From Bacillus sp. NTK034 (GTDB lineage Bacteria > Bacillota > Bacilli > Bacillales > Cytobacillaceae): a DNA stretch of 62,813 nucleotides. Shown in pieces: positions 25,108 to 33,592 of the stretch. The notes under the pieces were generated by a model that made no database searches, had not been told where the DNA came from, and saw only the letters and a program-made list of their open reading frames with translations. Every line of letters begins with the position of its first letter. Position 1 is the first letter of the stretch. The stretch is from positions 1-62,813 of the forward strand of contig NZ_JAFKOJ010000016.1 in assembly GCF_017303275.1 (NCBI RefSeq), in the 5' to 3' direction. The position numbers were made by a program, and so were the translations under genes.

Positions 25108-25878
25108 ATGAAAAAATGGATGTGGCCGTTATTTTTAACATTGTCCCTTGCGCTGACAGTTCTTTTTGGGTATGGCCTTGCCAGTGCCTATATGGATGTT
25201 ACCAGTCCGCCTCAAGCGGAAATATTAGCGAAATCAGAGAAAGTTCCTGTCACACCTGGTGATACATATATCGCACTCGGAGATTCCTTAACCAGGGGTG
25301 TCGGCTCATCAAAGGGAGAAGGTTTTGTCCCGCTGGTTGGAAGTGAACTTAAAGAAAATAATACTGTTGAACGTTTTCAAAACCTGGGTGTAAGAGGTGC
25401 CAGGATTGAAGATTTACTGGTCCAGCTAGAGCAAAAGGAAGTCAGGAGATCTCTTAAAGATGCCAAAATCATTACGATCACTATAGGGGGAAATAACCTA
25501 TTTAATAGCGGGGAGACCCTAAAAAAATATTCTGAAGAAACCGCCCTTGGCATCCTGGAGACCGAAATTCCGAATTTGGAAAAGACGTTTAAAAACATTC
25601 GTGAAAGTAATCCGAATTCAGTCATACTCTATATGGGGCTTTATAATCCATTCAAGCAATCGCCCAACGGGGATTCATTTGATTCCATCATCCAAAAATG
25701 GAATGAGTCTGCCCGTACATTGGGCTTGAAATACAGTGTTCAAATAGTGGATACTTTCAATTTAGTCACGGATGCCAAACGAGATCTTTCCAGTGACATT
25801 TTCCATCCGAATGATGCTACTTATAAGCAAATAGCTGAAAGCATGTCAATTGTCATTGAAAAAAGTATCGTTCAATAA
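25108..25878 (+). CDS. SGNH/GDSL-family hydrolase (YpmR-like)
   Basis: The 256-residue protein has an N-terminal membrane anchor or signal (about 5-29), then the SGNH blocks: block I YIALGDSLTRGVG with catalytic Ser, block II NLGVRGARI, block III ITIGGNNLF with Asn, and block V DIFHPNDATY with Asp/His. It is expected to be an extracytoplasmic esterase or lipase. AGGAGAGG precedes ATG 25108. It is monocistronic, with its own strong terminator. Confidence 0.88.
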   Translation: MKKWMWPLFLTLSLALTVLFGYGLASAYMDVTSPPQAEILAKSEKVPVTPGDTYIALGDSLTRGVGSSKGEGFVPLVGSELKENNTVERFQNLGVRGARIEDLLVQLEQKEVRRSLKDAKIITITIGGNNLFNSGETLKKYSEETALGILETEIPNLEKTFKNIRESNPNSVILYMGLYNPFKQSPNGDSFDSIIQKWNESARTLGLKYSVQIVDTFNLVTDAKRDLSSDIFHPNDATYKQIAESMSIVIEKSIVQ

Positions 25879-25880
25879 AG

Positions 25881-25932
25881 AAAAGGTGAATCCACAGTCC
25901 ACATGAAGTCTGGACTGCAGATTCACCTTTTT
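25881..25932 (+). terminator. Terminator after SGNH hydrolase gene
   Basis: AAAGGTGAATC and GATTCACCTTT form the outer stem and CAGTCCA/TGGACTG the inner stem, followed by TTTC. It is probably bidirectional. Confidence 0.8.
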
Positions 25933-26014
25933 CATTATTTGCATGCTTCACTAACCTTTACCCCTAGTGGCCTGTGGGCCATAATTCCGTTTGGCTAATC
26001 CCATAATGGTGTCC

Positions 26015-26764
26015 TTACCCTAACTGACGTTTAAATTCTTTAACGGCGAAGAAGTAAGAGATGACCATGATGCCGACGCACCAGGCAAGCGCGATCCAGA
26101 TGCCGCTGCCAACAGACCCTTCATACAAGAGAGCACGAATCGCATTCACGATTGAAGTCACGGGCTGGTTCTCAGCGAAGGCACGGACTATTTTAGGCAT
26201 GGTATCGGTTGGGACAAAGGCCGAACTGATAAACGGCAGGAAAATCAGCGGATACGAGTAGGCTGTCGCCCCTTCCATAGACCCCGCTTTCAATCCGGGA
26301 ATGACCGCCAGCCATGTCAGCGCCAGCGTAAACATCCCGAGTATCCCAGCTACCGATAGCCAATCCAGGATATTAGCGCTGGAACGGAAGCCCATCAAGA
26401 GCGCAACGAGGATAACCACTATAATAGTGAGTGCATTGGAAACAAGCGAGGTCAGCACGTGAGCCCATAATACAGACGATCGCTTAATGGGCATCGTAAT
26501 AAAACGCGCCATCAGCCCGCCTTTAACATCCGTAAACAGCCGCACGGAAGTGTAAGCGACACCGGATGCGATAGCCATCAGCAGAATTCCCGGCAATAAA
26601 TAATTGACGTAGTTGTCCGTTCCTGTCTCTATGGCGCCGCCAAATACGTAGACAAACAGCAGCATCATCATAATCGGCGTAATCGCCACCGTGATAATTG
26701 TATCCGGACTGCGCAAAATGTTGCGCATTAAACGCCCCAGTAATACCCCTGTTTTGCTTTTCAT
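26015..26764 (-). CDS. ABC-2 type permease (DrrB-like)
   Basis: The 249-residue permease has six membrane helices in the ABC-2/DrrB pattern (VAITPIMMMLLFVYVFGGAI near residue 30; the conserved PLIFLPFISSAFVPTDTMP; ENQPVTSIVNAIR). Its gene is immediately downstream of the ATPase gene, with adjoining codons. The whole 26.0-28.5 kb operon is visibly more GC-rich than its surroundings, which suggests transfer. It likely exports a drug or antibiotic under PadR control. Confidence 0.88.
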   Translation of the reverse strand: MKSKTGVLLGRLMRNILRSPDTIITVAITPIMMMLLFVYVFGGAIETGTDNYVNYLLPGILLMAIASGVAYTSVRLFTDVKGGLMARFITMPIKRSSVLWAHVLTSLVSNALTIIVVILVALLMGFRSSANILDWLSVAGILGMFTLALTWLAVIPGLKAGSMEGATAYSYPLIFLPFISSAFVPTDTMPKIVRAFAENQPVTSIVNAIRALLYEGSVGSGIWIALAWCVGIMVISYFFAVKEFKRQLG

Positions 26765-27526
26765 TTACATTTCCTCCTTTTTGCCGATGATTGCGAGGAA
26801 AATTTCCTCCAATGTCGGCTGCTTCTCGATATACTCCACCTTCGCTGGCGGGAACATCTCCTTGAGTTCGGTTAGAGTACCGGTCGTGATGATTTTTCCG
26901 CCATGCAGAATGGCGATACGGTCTGCCAGTTGTTCGGCTTCCTCCAGGTACTGGGTCGTCAGCAGGATGGTCGTGCCGCCGCCGGCGAGCTCCTTGACGG
27001 TATCCCAGACTTCAATCCGCGCTTCCGGGTCAAGCCCTGTCGTCGGTTCATCGAGAAAAATGACTGCCGGCGTCCCGATCAGGCTCATGGCAATGTCAAG
27101 CCGGCGCTTCATCCCGCCGGAATAATTGTCAGCCCGGCGGTTGGCCGCCTCGGTCAGGCTAAATCTTGCAAGCAGATTGTCAGCGACTTCTGCGGGATTG
27201 GAAACTCCCCTCAGCCTGGCGATCATCATCAGGTTTTCCCGCCCTGTGAGCATGCCGTCCAAGCTTGAGAACTGCCCTGTCAGACTGATACTCTGGCGAA
27301 CAAAATCCGGTTGACGCTGGACATCAAAGCCGCAAATACCTGCTTCACCGCCATCGGACTTCATCAACGTCGAGAGGATATTGACGGTCGTCGTCTTTCC
27401 CGCTCCATTTGAGCCAAGCAGGGCAAAAATTTCGCCCCGCTGCACCTCAAAATCCACCCCCTTTAAGACTTCCTTGTCTTTAAAGGATTTTTTTAACCCT
27501 TTTACATAAATCGCTGCATTGCTCAT
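26765..27526 (-). CDS. ABC transporter ATP-binding protein (DrrA-like)
   Basis: The 253-residue ATPase has Walker A GSNGAGKTTT, signature YSGGMKRRLDIAMSL, Walker B VIFLDEPTTGLDP and H-loop TTQYLEEAEQLADR, all typical of daunorubicin-type DrrA exporters. It pairs with the permease at 26015. A start with AAGGAGG upstream is clear. Confidence 0.92.
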   Translation of the reverse strand: MSNAAIYVKGLKKSFKDKEVLKGVDFEVQRGEIFALLGSNGAGKTTTVNILSTLMKSDGGEAGICGFDVQRQPDFVRQSISLTGQFSSLDGMLTGRENLMMIARLRGVSNPAEVADNLLARFSLTEAANRRADNYSGGMKRRLDIAMSLIGTPAVIFLDEPTTGLDPEARIEVWDTVKELAGGGTTILLTTQYLEEAEQLADRIAILHGGKIITTGTLTELKEMFPPAKVEYIEKQPTLEEIFLAIIGKKEEM

Positions 27527-27607
27527 ACTTTTTTCCTCCTTGTAATAGCGCCTTGTGGGGCTGGATTACTGCAAACCCCTACTTAGTCTGACAGATATTC
27601 TGTACAA

Positions 27608-27619
27608 CTTAGTACTGAG
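27608..27619. promoter_or_regulatory. Palindrome CTTAGTACTGAG, possible PadR site
   Basis: The 12-base near-palindrome CTTAGTACTGAG lies between the DUF1048 gene and the ATPase gene. A matching CTTAGTACCAAG lies upstream of padR at 28474. Shared sequence and position suggest that the same regulator binds both. Confidence 0.45.
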
Positions 27620-27696
27620 GTAAAAATGAAACTGAATAGTGCAGGTGACAAATCACATTTGTAAAACACCTATTCAGTCGGTTTTATCTCTAGTAT

Positions 27697-28038
27697 TTAC
27701 TTCTTTCCCAATCGCTTCATGATACTCTGATTCAAATCTTCACGATACTTGGCGACATAGGTTTTAGCATTTGCCACCAGTTCGTCGGCAAAGGACGCCA
27801 CGTCATCTCCGGTGATTTCCAGCACTTGTCTGCCTTCCGCCGCACCGGCTTCGAACAACTCGATTAATTCATACTGCATATGCAGCATATCCATCCCGTT
27901 GCCCGCTGAGAAATTCCACATGTAGTTTTGAATCTTCTTAAATACAAACTGGTAGTCCTCTGGCAGGGCTTCAACCCGTGCCATCATCATTTTGTATTCT
28001 TTTTTATCACCAATCAATTTTTTGAACATTTCCAACAT
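27697..28038 (-). CDS. DUF1048 family protein
   Basis: The 113-residue helical protein matches the DUF1048 pattern as I remember it (LIGDKKEYKMMMARVEALP, then DYQFVFKKIQNYMWN and a long C-terminal helix). DUF1048 genes commonly accompany PadR regulators and ABC-2 exporters, as here. No catalytic residues are evident, and the role is unknown. Confidence 0.8.
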   Translation of the reverse strand: MLEMFKKLIGDKKEYKMMMARVEALPEDYQFVFKKIQNYMWNFSAGNGMDMLHMQYELIELFEAGAAEGRQVLEITGDDVASFADELVANAKTYVAKYREDLNQSIMKRLGKK

Positions 28039-28109
28039 GTTATATTTCCTCCTTTTTTATAAAGCTGAACAAGACACTCCAAAGATATCGGACAGAATAT
28101 CTTATGAAA

Positions 28110-28430
28110 CTAGGTTGACTTCAAGACGTTGATTTTTGATGATACAAAATCCCATTTCTTCCAAAATAATTCGAGTTCCTCGCGGCCAGCCTCATTAAGT
28201 GAGTAAAACTTGCGGGGCGGCCCCATATCGGACGGTTTCTTTTCTACATCCACCAGTTTTTTCTTTTCTAATCGCACGAGGATGGTGTAGACCGTCCCTT
28301 CCACGACTTCGGTAAAACCAAGCTGGTTCAGCCGGCGGGTAATCTCGTAGCCATAGGTTTCTTGGCGGCTGATGATTTCCAGCACACAGCCTTCCAGCGA
28401 ACCCTTCAGCATTTCAGTTAAATTTTCCAT
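28110..28430 (-). CDS. PadR-family transcriptional regulator
   Basis: The 107-residue protein has the PadR winged helix: MLKGSLEGCVLEIISRQETYGYEI, then VVEGTVYTILVRLEKKKLV and PRKFYSLNEAGREEL, with a short C-terminal dimerisation helix. Start choice: GAGGAGG lies 8 bases before ATG 28430; a start at 28484 would overlap the palindrome. It is the first gene of the DUF1048/DrrAB-type operon and probably represses it. Confidence 0.88.
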   Translation of the reverse strand: MENLTEMLKGSLEGCVLEIISRQETYGYEITRRLNQLGFTEVVEGTVYTILVRLEKKKLVDVEKKPSDMGPPRKFYSLNEAGREELELFWKKWDFVSSKINVLKST

Positions 28431-28463
28431 GTTCAGAGCCTCCTCTATTATGTCTGACTTATA

Positions 28464-28542
28464 TTCAGTATTACTTAGTACCAAGGAAAATTTATACTGA
28501 ACAGCTTTTGGGAACCTTCGCTATTCAGTATTGCTTATTACA
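28464..28542. promoter_or_regulatory. padR promoter region with repeated operator-like elements
   Basis: TTCAGTATTACTTAGTAC at 28465 and TTCAGTATTGCTTATTAC at about 28525 are imperfect direct repeats. The first includes the palindrome CTTAGTACCAAG (28474-28485), also seen at 27608. Confidence 0.5.
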
Positions 28543-28599
28543 GGTACATTGTAACACCGAGTAGTTAAGGGCGTCAACTTTTTATTATAAAAAAATTAA

Positions 28600-28665
28600 A
28601 ATTGGTCAACTGCCCCTTCTTGCATAAAATGAAATTAGCTGTTTTATTAAAAGCTAATGAGCGCC
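28600..28665 (-). repeat. Dispersed repeat copy R14
   Basis: GGTCAACTGCCCCTTCTTGC, then ATTAGCTGTTTTATTAAAAGCTAATG, whose ATTAGCT/AGCTAAT arms form the terminator-like hairpin. It lies directly beyond the minus-strand VOC gene at 28698. Confidence 0.6.
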
Positions 28666-28697
28666 TGATAGCTCAATAGCAAAAAAATGACAACTCG

Positions 28698-29045
28698 CTA
28701 TTTCTCCCAAAGCTCGACCAGGCGGCCTTCAGGGTCTTCGATCCAAACAAACTTACCAAACTCACTAACCTCTTTTTCCTTAGCAAGAGGTACACCCATT
28801 TGTTCAAGATGCTTAATAGTCTCATCTAGATTATCTACTTGAAAATTTAACATCACTTGTTGCTCTGTTGGAAAATAACTGTCATCCTCAGCAAAGAAAG
28901 AAAAGATAGTCTCATTTTCTGATTGGGGTTTAATCACAGTCCCATTCCAATTGTCTATTTCAATCTTCAGCACTTCACTGTACCATTTTTTCACAGCATC
29001 AAGATTCCTAGTTCTCCAAAATATTCCTCCGAAACCTTTTATCAT
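28698..29045 (-). CDS. VOC-family (glyoxalase-like) protein
   Basis: The 115-residue protein has the two beta-alpha-beta-beta-beta modules: IFWRTRNLDAVKKWYSEVL at the start and FVWIEDPEGRLVELWE at the end, where Glu is the usual second-module metal ligand. It differs in sequence from the VOC protein at 5246. The substrate is unknown. It too is a single-gene unit ending in a repeat copy. Confidence 0.85.
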   Translation of the reverse strand: MIKGFGGIFWRTRNLDAVKKWYSEVLKIEIDNWNGTVIKPQSENETIFSFFAEDDSYFPTEQQVMLNFQVDNLDETIKHLEQMGVPLAKEKEVSEFGKFVWIEDPEGRLVELWEK

Positions 29046-29120
29046 CGTAACTAGCCCCTATCTTATTTTATTCTTTTCGTTTTTCGAAAGTTATCTTTAC
29101 AAACTTTTGTTTTTCTATAA

Positions 29121-29148
29121 AAAAGGAACTGCTGCACACAGTTCCTTT
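29121..29148 (-). terminator. Terminator after catA
   Basis: AAAGGAACTG and CAGTTCCTTT arms with a T-run on the minus strand. Confidence 0.8.
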
Positions 29149-29169
29149 GCATACTCCTCCAATGACCAG

Positions 29170-29817
29170 TTAAATCCAATCTTCACTCTCATCAGCAAGT
29201 CTTTGTAAATCATTCATAAAAACACCCGCATGGTAGCCATCACAAACAGCATGATGCATTTGTAAAGAGACAGGCAGGAATAATTCATCATTTACTTGTG
29301 AATACTTCCCTCCAGTTATTATGGGCAAGAGAAAATCCCCGCCATTATTTATATTTAAATTAAATGAGGTAAAAGAACTCCAAGGAATCATAGAAATCGG
29401 AATAGTATTATCTGGTATAGGTGTTTTGGGAAATAATCTCCCCGTACCATTGTATTCTTCAACATCATTTCCATATTGAGAATGAAACTCTGAAAAAATA
29501 GTTAGGTTTGGTGACCAGATGCCAGAAAATGTGTACATCTTCTTATCAAAAATCGTATATAGAGGGCAAATCTCTGTCCAATAACCTAAATGACCTTCTG
29601 AGTTAAAACTTATTCGAAACTCTCTGTGGGAGTTAACGATTTTTGAAACCATAAAAATAAACGCAGGATATAGCTTATAATTCTTTTTCTTTAAGTTCTT
29701 CATAAGAATAGTAATATTTATTTCATTCGTCATACTGAATGTGGTCTGCTGCTTTAAGTAGTGTTCAAAATATTCTTTTCGATCCCACTTGTCACGATTA
29801 ATAATGTTAAATTTCAT
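29170..29817 (-). CDS. catA: Type A chloramphenicol O-acetyltransferase
   Basis: The 215-residue enzyme acetylates chloramphenicol at the 3-hydroxyl using acetyl-CoA. The catalytic segment QMHHAVCDGYHAG has the active-site His and the conserved Asp; FTSFNLNI and DKWDRKEYFEHY near the start are also typical. The length fits the trimeric CatA family. Start choice: AGGAGG lies 8 bases before ATG 29817. The ribosome site lies in a perfect nine-base inverted repeat behind a leader peptide, so expression should be drug-inducible. No plasmid or transposon genes are adjacent, so this is probably a resident chromosomal cat. Confidence 0.93.
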   Translation of the reverse strand: MKFNIINRDKWDRKEYFEHYLKQQTTFSMTNEINITILMKNLKKKNYKLYPAFIFMVSKIVNSHREFRISFNSEGHLGYWTEICPLYTIFDKKMYTFSGIWSPNLTIFSEFHSQYGNDVEEYNGTGRLFPKTPIPDNTIPISMIPWSSFTSFNLNINNGGDFLLPIITGGKYSQVNDELFLPVSLQMHHAVCDGYHAGVFMNDLQRLADESEDWI

Positions 29818-29824
29818 ACTCAAC

Positions 29825-29860
29825 GCCTCCTAATATAATTTAATTTTTATCTTAGGAGGC
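29825..29860 (-). promoter_or_regulatory. cat translational attenuator stem
   Basis: GCCTCCTAA and TTAGGAGGC (29852-29860 and 29825-29833 on the minus strand) pair perfectly around an AT-rich loop and hide the catA ribosome site. The leader ORF ends inside the upstream arm. In known cat genes a drug-stalled ribosome on the leader opens this stem. Confidence 0.9.
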
Positions 29861-29881
29861 TATTTTCACTGCTTTTTTCAT
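29852..29881 (-). CDS. cat leader peptide (9 residues)
   Basis: AAAGGATGACTGTC precedes ATG 29881, which encodes MKKAVKIAS and TAA. It resembles leader peptides of inducible staphylococcal and Bacillus cat genes (nine residues ending in Ser before the stem). The stop codon lies in the upstream arm of the stem. Stalling of a chloramphenicol-bound ribosome within it should expose the catA ribosome site. Confidence 0.85.
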   Translation of the reverse strand: MKKAVKIAS

Positions 29882-30008
29882 GACAGTCATCCTTTTTATA
29901 TATAATATTTCCTTATATTACCCGGTATCTCTAACTAGTATCAAAAGTTTTCTTCCACTTACAAGCCCTCAGTTCAAAAAGCAGTAATAAAGAATGGCAC
30001 TTCAGCTA

Positions 30009-30626
30009 TTAAAACTCATTAATGTTTGATATTACACCTTTTAAAATTTCAATTGATTTTATTGGTTCTTCATCAAGCTCTAAACTGTGATTCCCACCAT
30101 CAATCACTTTTAATATAAGATTTTGATTCTGTTTCAATTTTTCAAAGCGTTCTTCAATGAAACAGCTATCCCGATCTCCAATAATACAAAGTCCCTTATG
30201 ATCACTATGAACCATTGCATTAAATACGTCATCTCTTTGCAGTAACGGTGTCAGCCATACGGCTTTTGCATCTTTCAGCATAGTATTATTAAACAGATAA
30301 CTTAAAGCAATTGTACCTATTGATTTAGCCACCACATAATAATTACTGTATTTCTTGTTCTTAATGGCGTTGTCGATTGCATGTTGTACATTTCTCGTGA
30401 AATCCTCTTCATTTAGCACAGACATCTCTTCCCTGCTAAATGTATAGTTAATGTGTAATACATCAAAACCTTTTGTGTAAAATAACCCTGATGTAAAGTG
30501 CAGCAGCGGAGCATTTGTTGAGTAGCCAGCCCCGGGCAAGACAATAACTAAACTATTTGCTTCTTCCTTTTGTTCTATCAATCTAAAAGGAATACTTTTT
30601 GAACCAGCAATTTTATGATTAGTCAC
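30009..30626 (-). CDS. Alpha/beta hydrolase
   Basis: The 205-residue protein has the strand-turn pattern LVIVLPGAGYSTNAPLL (oxyanion region), YYVVAKSIGTIALSYL with a S-x-G nucleophile elbow (KSIGT), ICIIGDRDSCF (acid) and GGNHSLEL (His). It is a small hydrolase of unknown substrate. The start is GTG with AGGAAGTGAG before it. It is monocistronic between catA and cadA. Confidence 0.78.
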   Translation of the reverse strand: MTNHKIAGSKSIPFRLIEQKEEANSLVIVLPGAGYSTNAPLLHFTSGLFYTKGFDVLHINYTFSREEMSVLNEEDFTRNVQHAIDNAIKNKKYSNYYVVAKSIGTIALSYLFNNTMLKDAKAVWLTPLLQRDDVFNAMVHSDHKGLCIIGDRDSCFIEERFEKLKQNQNLILKVIDGGNHSLELDEEPIKSIEILKGVISNINEF

Positions 30627-30747
30627 CGTTTTCTCACTTCCTAAGTTTTTATTGGTACCTATTCTTGACTATCACCCAATATTCCTTTTTCACGTGATCT
30701 GCTCCCATAAACAAAACATCTTAAAATAAAATATCCCACTAGTAAAA

Positions 30748-30777
30748 GAGCTTCCCAAGAAAAATGGGAAGCTCTTA
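30748..30777 (-). terminator. Terminator of the cad operon
   Basis: AGAGCTTCCCA and TGGGAAGCTCT pair perfectly, followed by TTTTAC on the minus strand. It lies immediately beyond the cadA stop. Confidence 0.8.
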
Positions 30778-30779
30778 AC

Positions 30780-32915
30780 TTATTTGTCCTTAATTCTCAG
30801 AAGACGCAAGCCGTTTAATGTGACAATAAGTGTCGCACCCATATCTGCAAAAATCGCAATCCAAAGCGTTAGCCAGCCTGGAATGACCAAAAGTAATGCG
30901 ACAAGCTTTATTCCTAATGAAAACGTAATATTTTGCTTAATAATGCTAAGGGCTTTTCTGCTTAACTTCACGGTAAATGGCAGTTTCCCAAGATCATCTG
31001 CCATCAGGGCAATATCTGCTGTTTCAAGAGCCGTATCTGTTCCAGCTCCCCCCATGGCAATCCCAACAGTAGAAGCAGCCAATGCAGGGGCATCATTTAC
31101 ACCGTCACCAACCATTGCCACACGGTCATATTTCTTTCTAAGATCTTTGATAAACGTTAATTTATCCTGCGGCAATAATTCAGCTTTAATATCCGATACG
31201 CTGACTTGTTCACCAATCGCGTTTGCAGTGCCTTCGTTATCGCCAGTAAGCATAATGGTTTTTTGAATCCCCATAGAATGAAGATCTTCAATCACATTTT
31301 TGCTGTTTTCCCTTAACACATCCGCAACGGCAAACAGACCTAATACTTCTTCAGAGGTACCTGCCGCCATGACCGTTTTTCCCTGCTTTTGAAGACGGGC
31401 AATAGCTGTTTTTAATTCAGCTGGAATTCCATTTTTTAATAGTTCCTCGAACAAATTCGGGCTTCCAACGTAATACATCTGATTTTGAAAGATCCCTTTA
31501 ATCCCTTTTCCCGTAATGGAAGAAAAGTCTTCAATACGGATGTCCTGGTATGGCGCATTTTCTTCTTCTGCTTTTTTCATAATAGCTGAAGCAAGCGGAT
31601 GCTGTGATCCCTTCTCCAATGCGGCAGCAATGGACAAAAGCTCATTAGAATTTGCATGGGATTGCGGCAGGTAATCTGTTACCATGGGAATCCCTTTTGT
31701 TAGTGTCCCCGTTTTGTCAAAGGCAATGGCTTTGATTGCCCCCATCTCTTCTAAATGAATACCGCCTTTAATCAGTACGCCATTTCTTGCGGCATTCCCA
31801 ATCGCAGTTACAATGGCAACTGGGGTCGAAATCACGAGCGCACAAGGACACCCAACCACAAGTGCAGCTAATCCCTGATAAATCCATGTATCCCATTCAG
31901 CTCCAAAAAACAGCGGAGGAACAACAGCTACACCTAAGGCAATAAGCATGATGAGCGGCGTATAGTATTTAGCAAATTTGTCGACAAAGGCTTGTGAAGG
32001 GGCTCGCTCAGCCTGAGCTTCTTCCACCAAGTGGATGATCTTTGCAATTGTCGTATCATCTACATGCTTCGTCACTTTAACCTCAAGCAGACCCTCTTCA
32101 TTCAAGGTTCCTGCAAAGACTTCATCTTTAGCCGCTTTGGCAACAGGGACAGATTCCCCCGTAATAGCCGCTTGATTGACGGAAGATAAGCCCTTAACTA
32201 CAATGCCATCCATCGCGATTTTTTGCCCTGGCTTGACAATCATAATGTCACCGAGCTGAATATCCTCCACCTCAACCATCATTTCTTGGTTCCCTCTTCG
32301 GATTAAGGCTTCCCGTGGAGCTATATCCATTAAGGAACGGATCGATTGACGGGCTTTATCCATGGAATACGTTTCAAGCGCTTCACTGATCGCAAAGAGG
32401 ATGACAACGGTTGCCCCTTCTCCCCATTCCCCAATAAAGGCAGCACCAATGACAGCAATCGTCATCAGTGTTCTCATATCAAACTGAAGGCGAATTAAAT
32501 TTTTCAGCCCTGTTGTGAACAAGCGGTATCCGCCAATAACCATTGATGCACCATATGCTAAAATGGAGAGAATGTCCCCTTCCCCATTCAGTTCCCCTGC
32601 AAACCATCCCATAACGAGAAGGACAAAGGAGGCGATGACAGTAGCATGTTTTTTCAGAAAAGGTTCTTTCTTCTCTACAAATCGCTCCTTTTCAGGAATA
32701 ACTTTTAAATTTTCAAAAGCTCCGGCCTTCTCCAGCTCTTCAATGGTTGCCTCTCCGTACACCGTCAGCTTTGAAGCACCGAAATTTATATTTGCATCAG
32801 AAACACCATCCAGGTGTTTTACGTTCTTTTCGAACTTTGCAGCACAGCCTGCTCAGGAAAAACCCTGTACACGGTAGACATTTTTTTCATCTGATTTCGC
32901 TAAAGCCTCACTCAT
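30780..32915 (-). CDS. cadA: Cadmium/zinc P-type ATPase CadA with in-frame UGA in its metal-binding domain
   Basis: CadA pumps Cd2+, Zn2+ or Pb2+ out of the cell. The main part has the actuator loop TGESVPV, CPC in the membrane ([10 protein letters not shown]), DKTGTLTKG with the phosphorylated Asp, and [10 protein letters not shown]. The natural start is ATG 32915: AAGGAGG precedes it and it overlaps the cadC stop by 8 bases. From there it reads [20 protein letters not shown], then UGA (32853-32855), then [11 protein letters not shown], so the first Cys of the HMA GFxCxxC motif is a UGA. Downstream translation could restart at GTG 32762 and give a 660-residue pump without HMA, which can still function in related enzymes. 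The UGA may be a nonsense mutation, a read-through site or a sequence error. Confidence 0.9.
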
Positions 32916-33276
32916 ATTGATACACCTCCTTTTGATGTGTAAAGGCAATTTGAATCAGCTGTTTGACATGATCATCATCGAGCGAATAAAAGACTAATTT
33001 GCCATCCTTGCGATATTTCGCCAGTCCCATATTTCGAAGGAGCCGTAAATGGTGAGAAGCAGTAGCTGTCGTGCACCCCACAATATTAGCTACATCACAG
33101 ACACATAATTCTTCTTCTTCACATAGTGAAAAGGCAATCTTTACCCTGGTGTCATCAGATAGCGCTTTAAATATTTGGGCAACAGCAGAGGTATTCTGAT
33201 GGGAGACAGATTCTTTCACACGTCTTACTTTTTCTTCATCCACGCAGGTTACTTCACAAACATCATCGTGCTTCAA
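32908..33276 (-). CDS. cadC: CadC, ArsR/SmtB-family metal-sensing repressor
   Basis: The 122-residue repressor has the N-terminal Cys pair CEVTC and the recognition-helix pair ELCVCD, which together form the CadC Cd/Pb/Zn-binding site, and the helix-turn-helix VGCTTATASHHLRLLRNMGL. Metal binding should release it from the palindrome at 33293. It overlaps the start of cadA, so the operon is cadC-cadA. Confidence 0.93.
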   Translation of the reverse strand: MKHDDVCEVTCVDEEKVRRVKESVSHQNTSAVAQIFKALSDDTRVKIAFSLCEEEELCVCDVANIVGCTTATASHHLRLLRNMGLAKYRKDGKLVFYSLDDDHVKQLIQIAFTHQKEVYQYE

Positions 33277-33292
33277 AAGAAGCCACCCCCTT

Positions 33293-33312
33293 AATCAAAC
33301 GATTGTTTGATT
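33293..33312. promoter_or_regulatory. CadC operator
   Basis: AATCAAAC-GATT-GTTTGATT is a perfect eight-base inverted repeat directly upstream of cadC. A further CAAACAATCAT half-site lies at about 33343. The sequence matches the CAAA-TA-rich type of cad operators. Confidence 0.8.
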
Positions 33313-33377
33313 ATTAGTATATGTACCTTTTTCTAAATAGTCAAACAATCATATGGTTATTATCTCAAAGCAAAAAA

Positions 33378-33408
33378 TGGTTCATCCAAATCGGGGATGA
33401 ACCATTAA
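33378..33408 (-). terminator. Orphan hairpin between cad promoter and trmL
   Basis: AATGGTTCATCC and GGATGAACCATT pair, followed on the minus strand by TTTTTTGC. No minus-strand gene feeds it (trmL is on the other strand). It may insulate cadC from antisense transcription. The rest of the 316-base gap holds the cad operator and the trmL promoter. Confidence 0.55.
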
Positions 33409-33592
33409 TTTGAAAAACATAACCGTCATAAACAGTTGCATATGTTATTTACTCTTGTGCTTTAGGCTGGGAGTGCGTGCCAGAGGGGATGATAGCAAAA
33501 AGGCCAATTAAAGCCCCGTCAGCATAATTACTAATACGCCCAATCAATATGCTATAATTTGGAGGAAAAATTGAAGATAGAGGTGACAATCC

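Noticed and set aside
26691..27125. Plus-strand frames across the DrrA-like gene as real genes
   Set aside because: They arise from the higher GC of this operon, which opens antisense frames. The minus-strand product has all ABC motifs.
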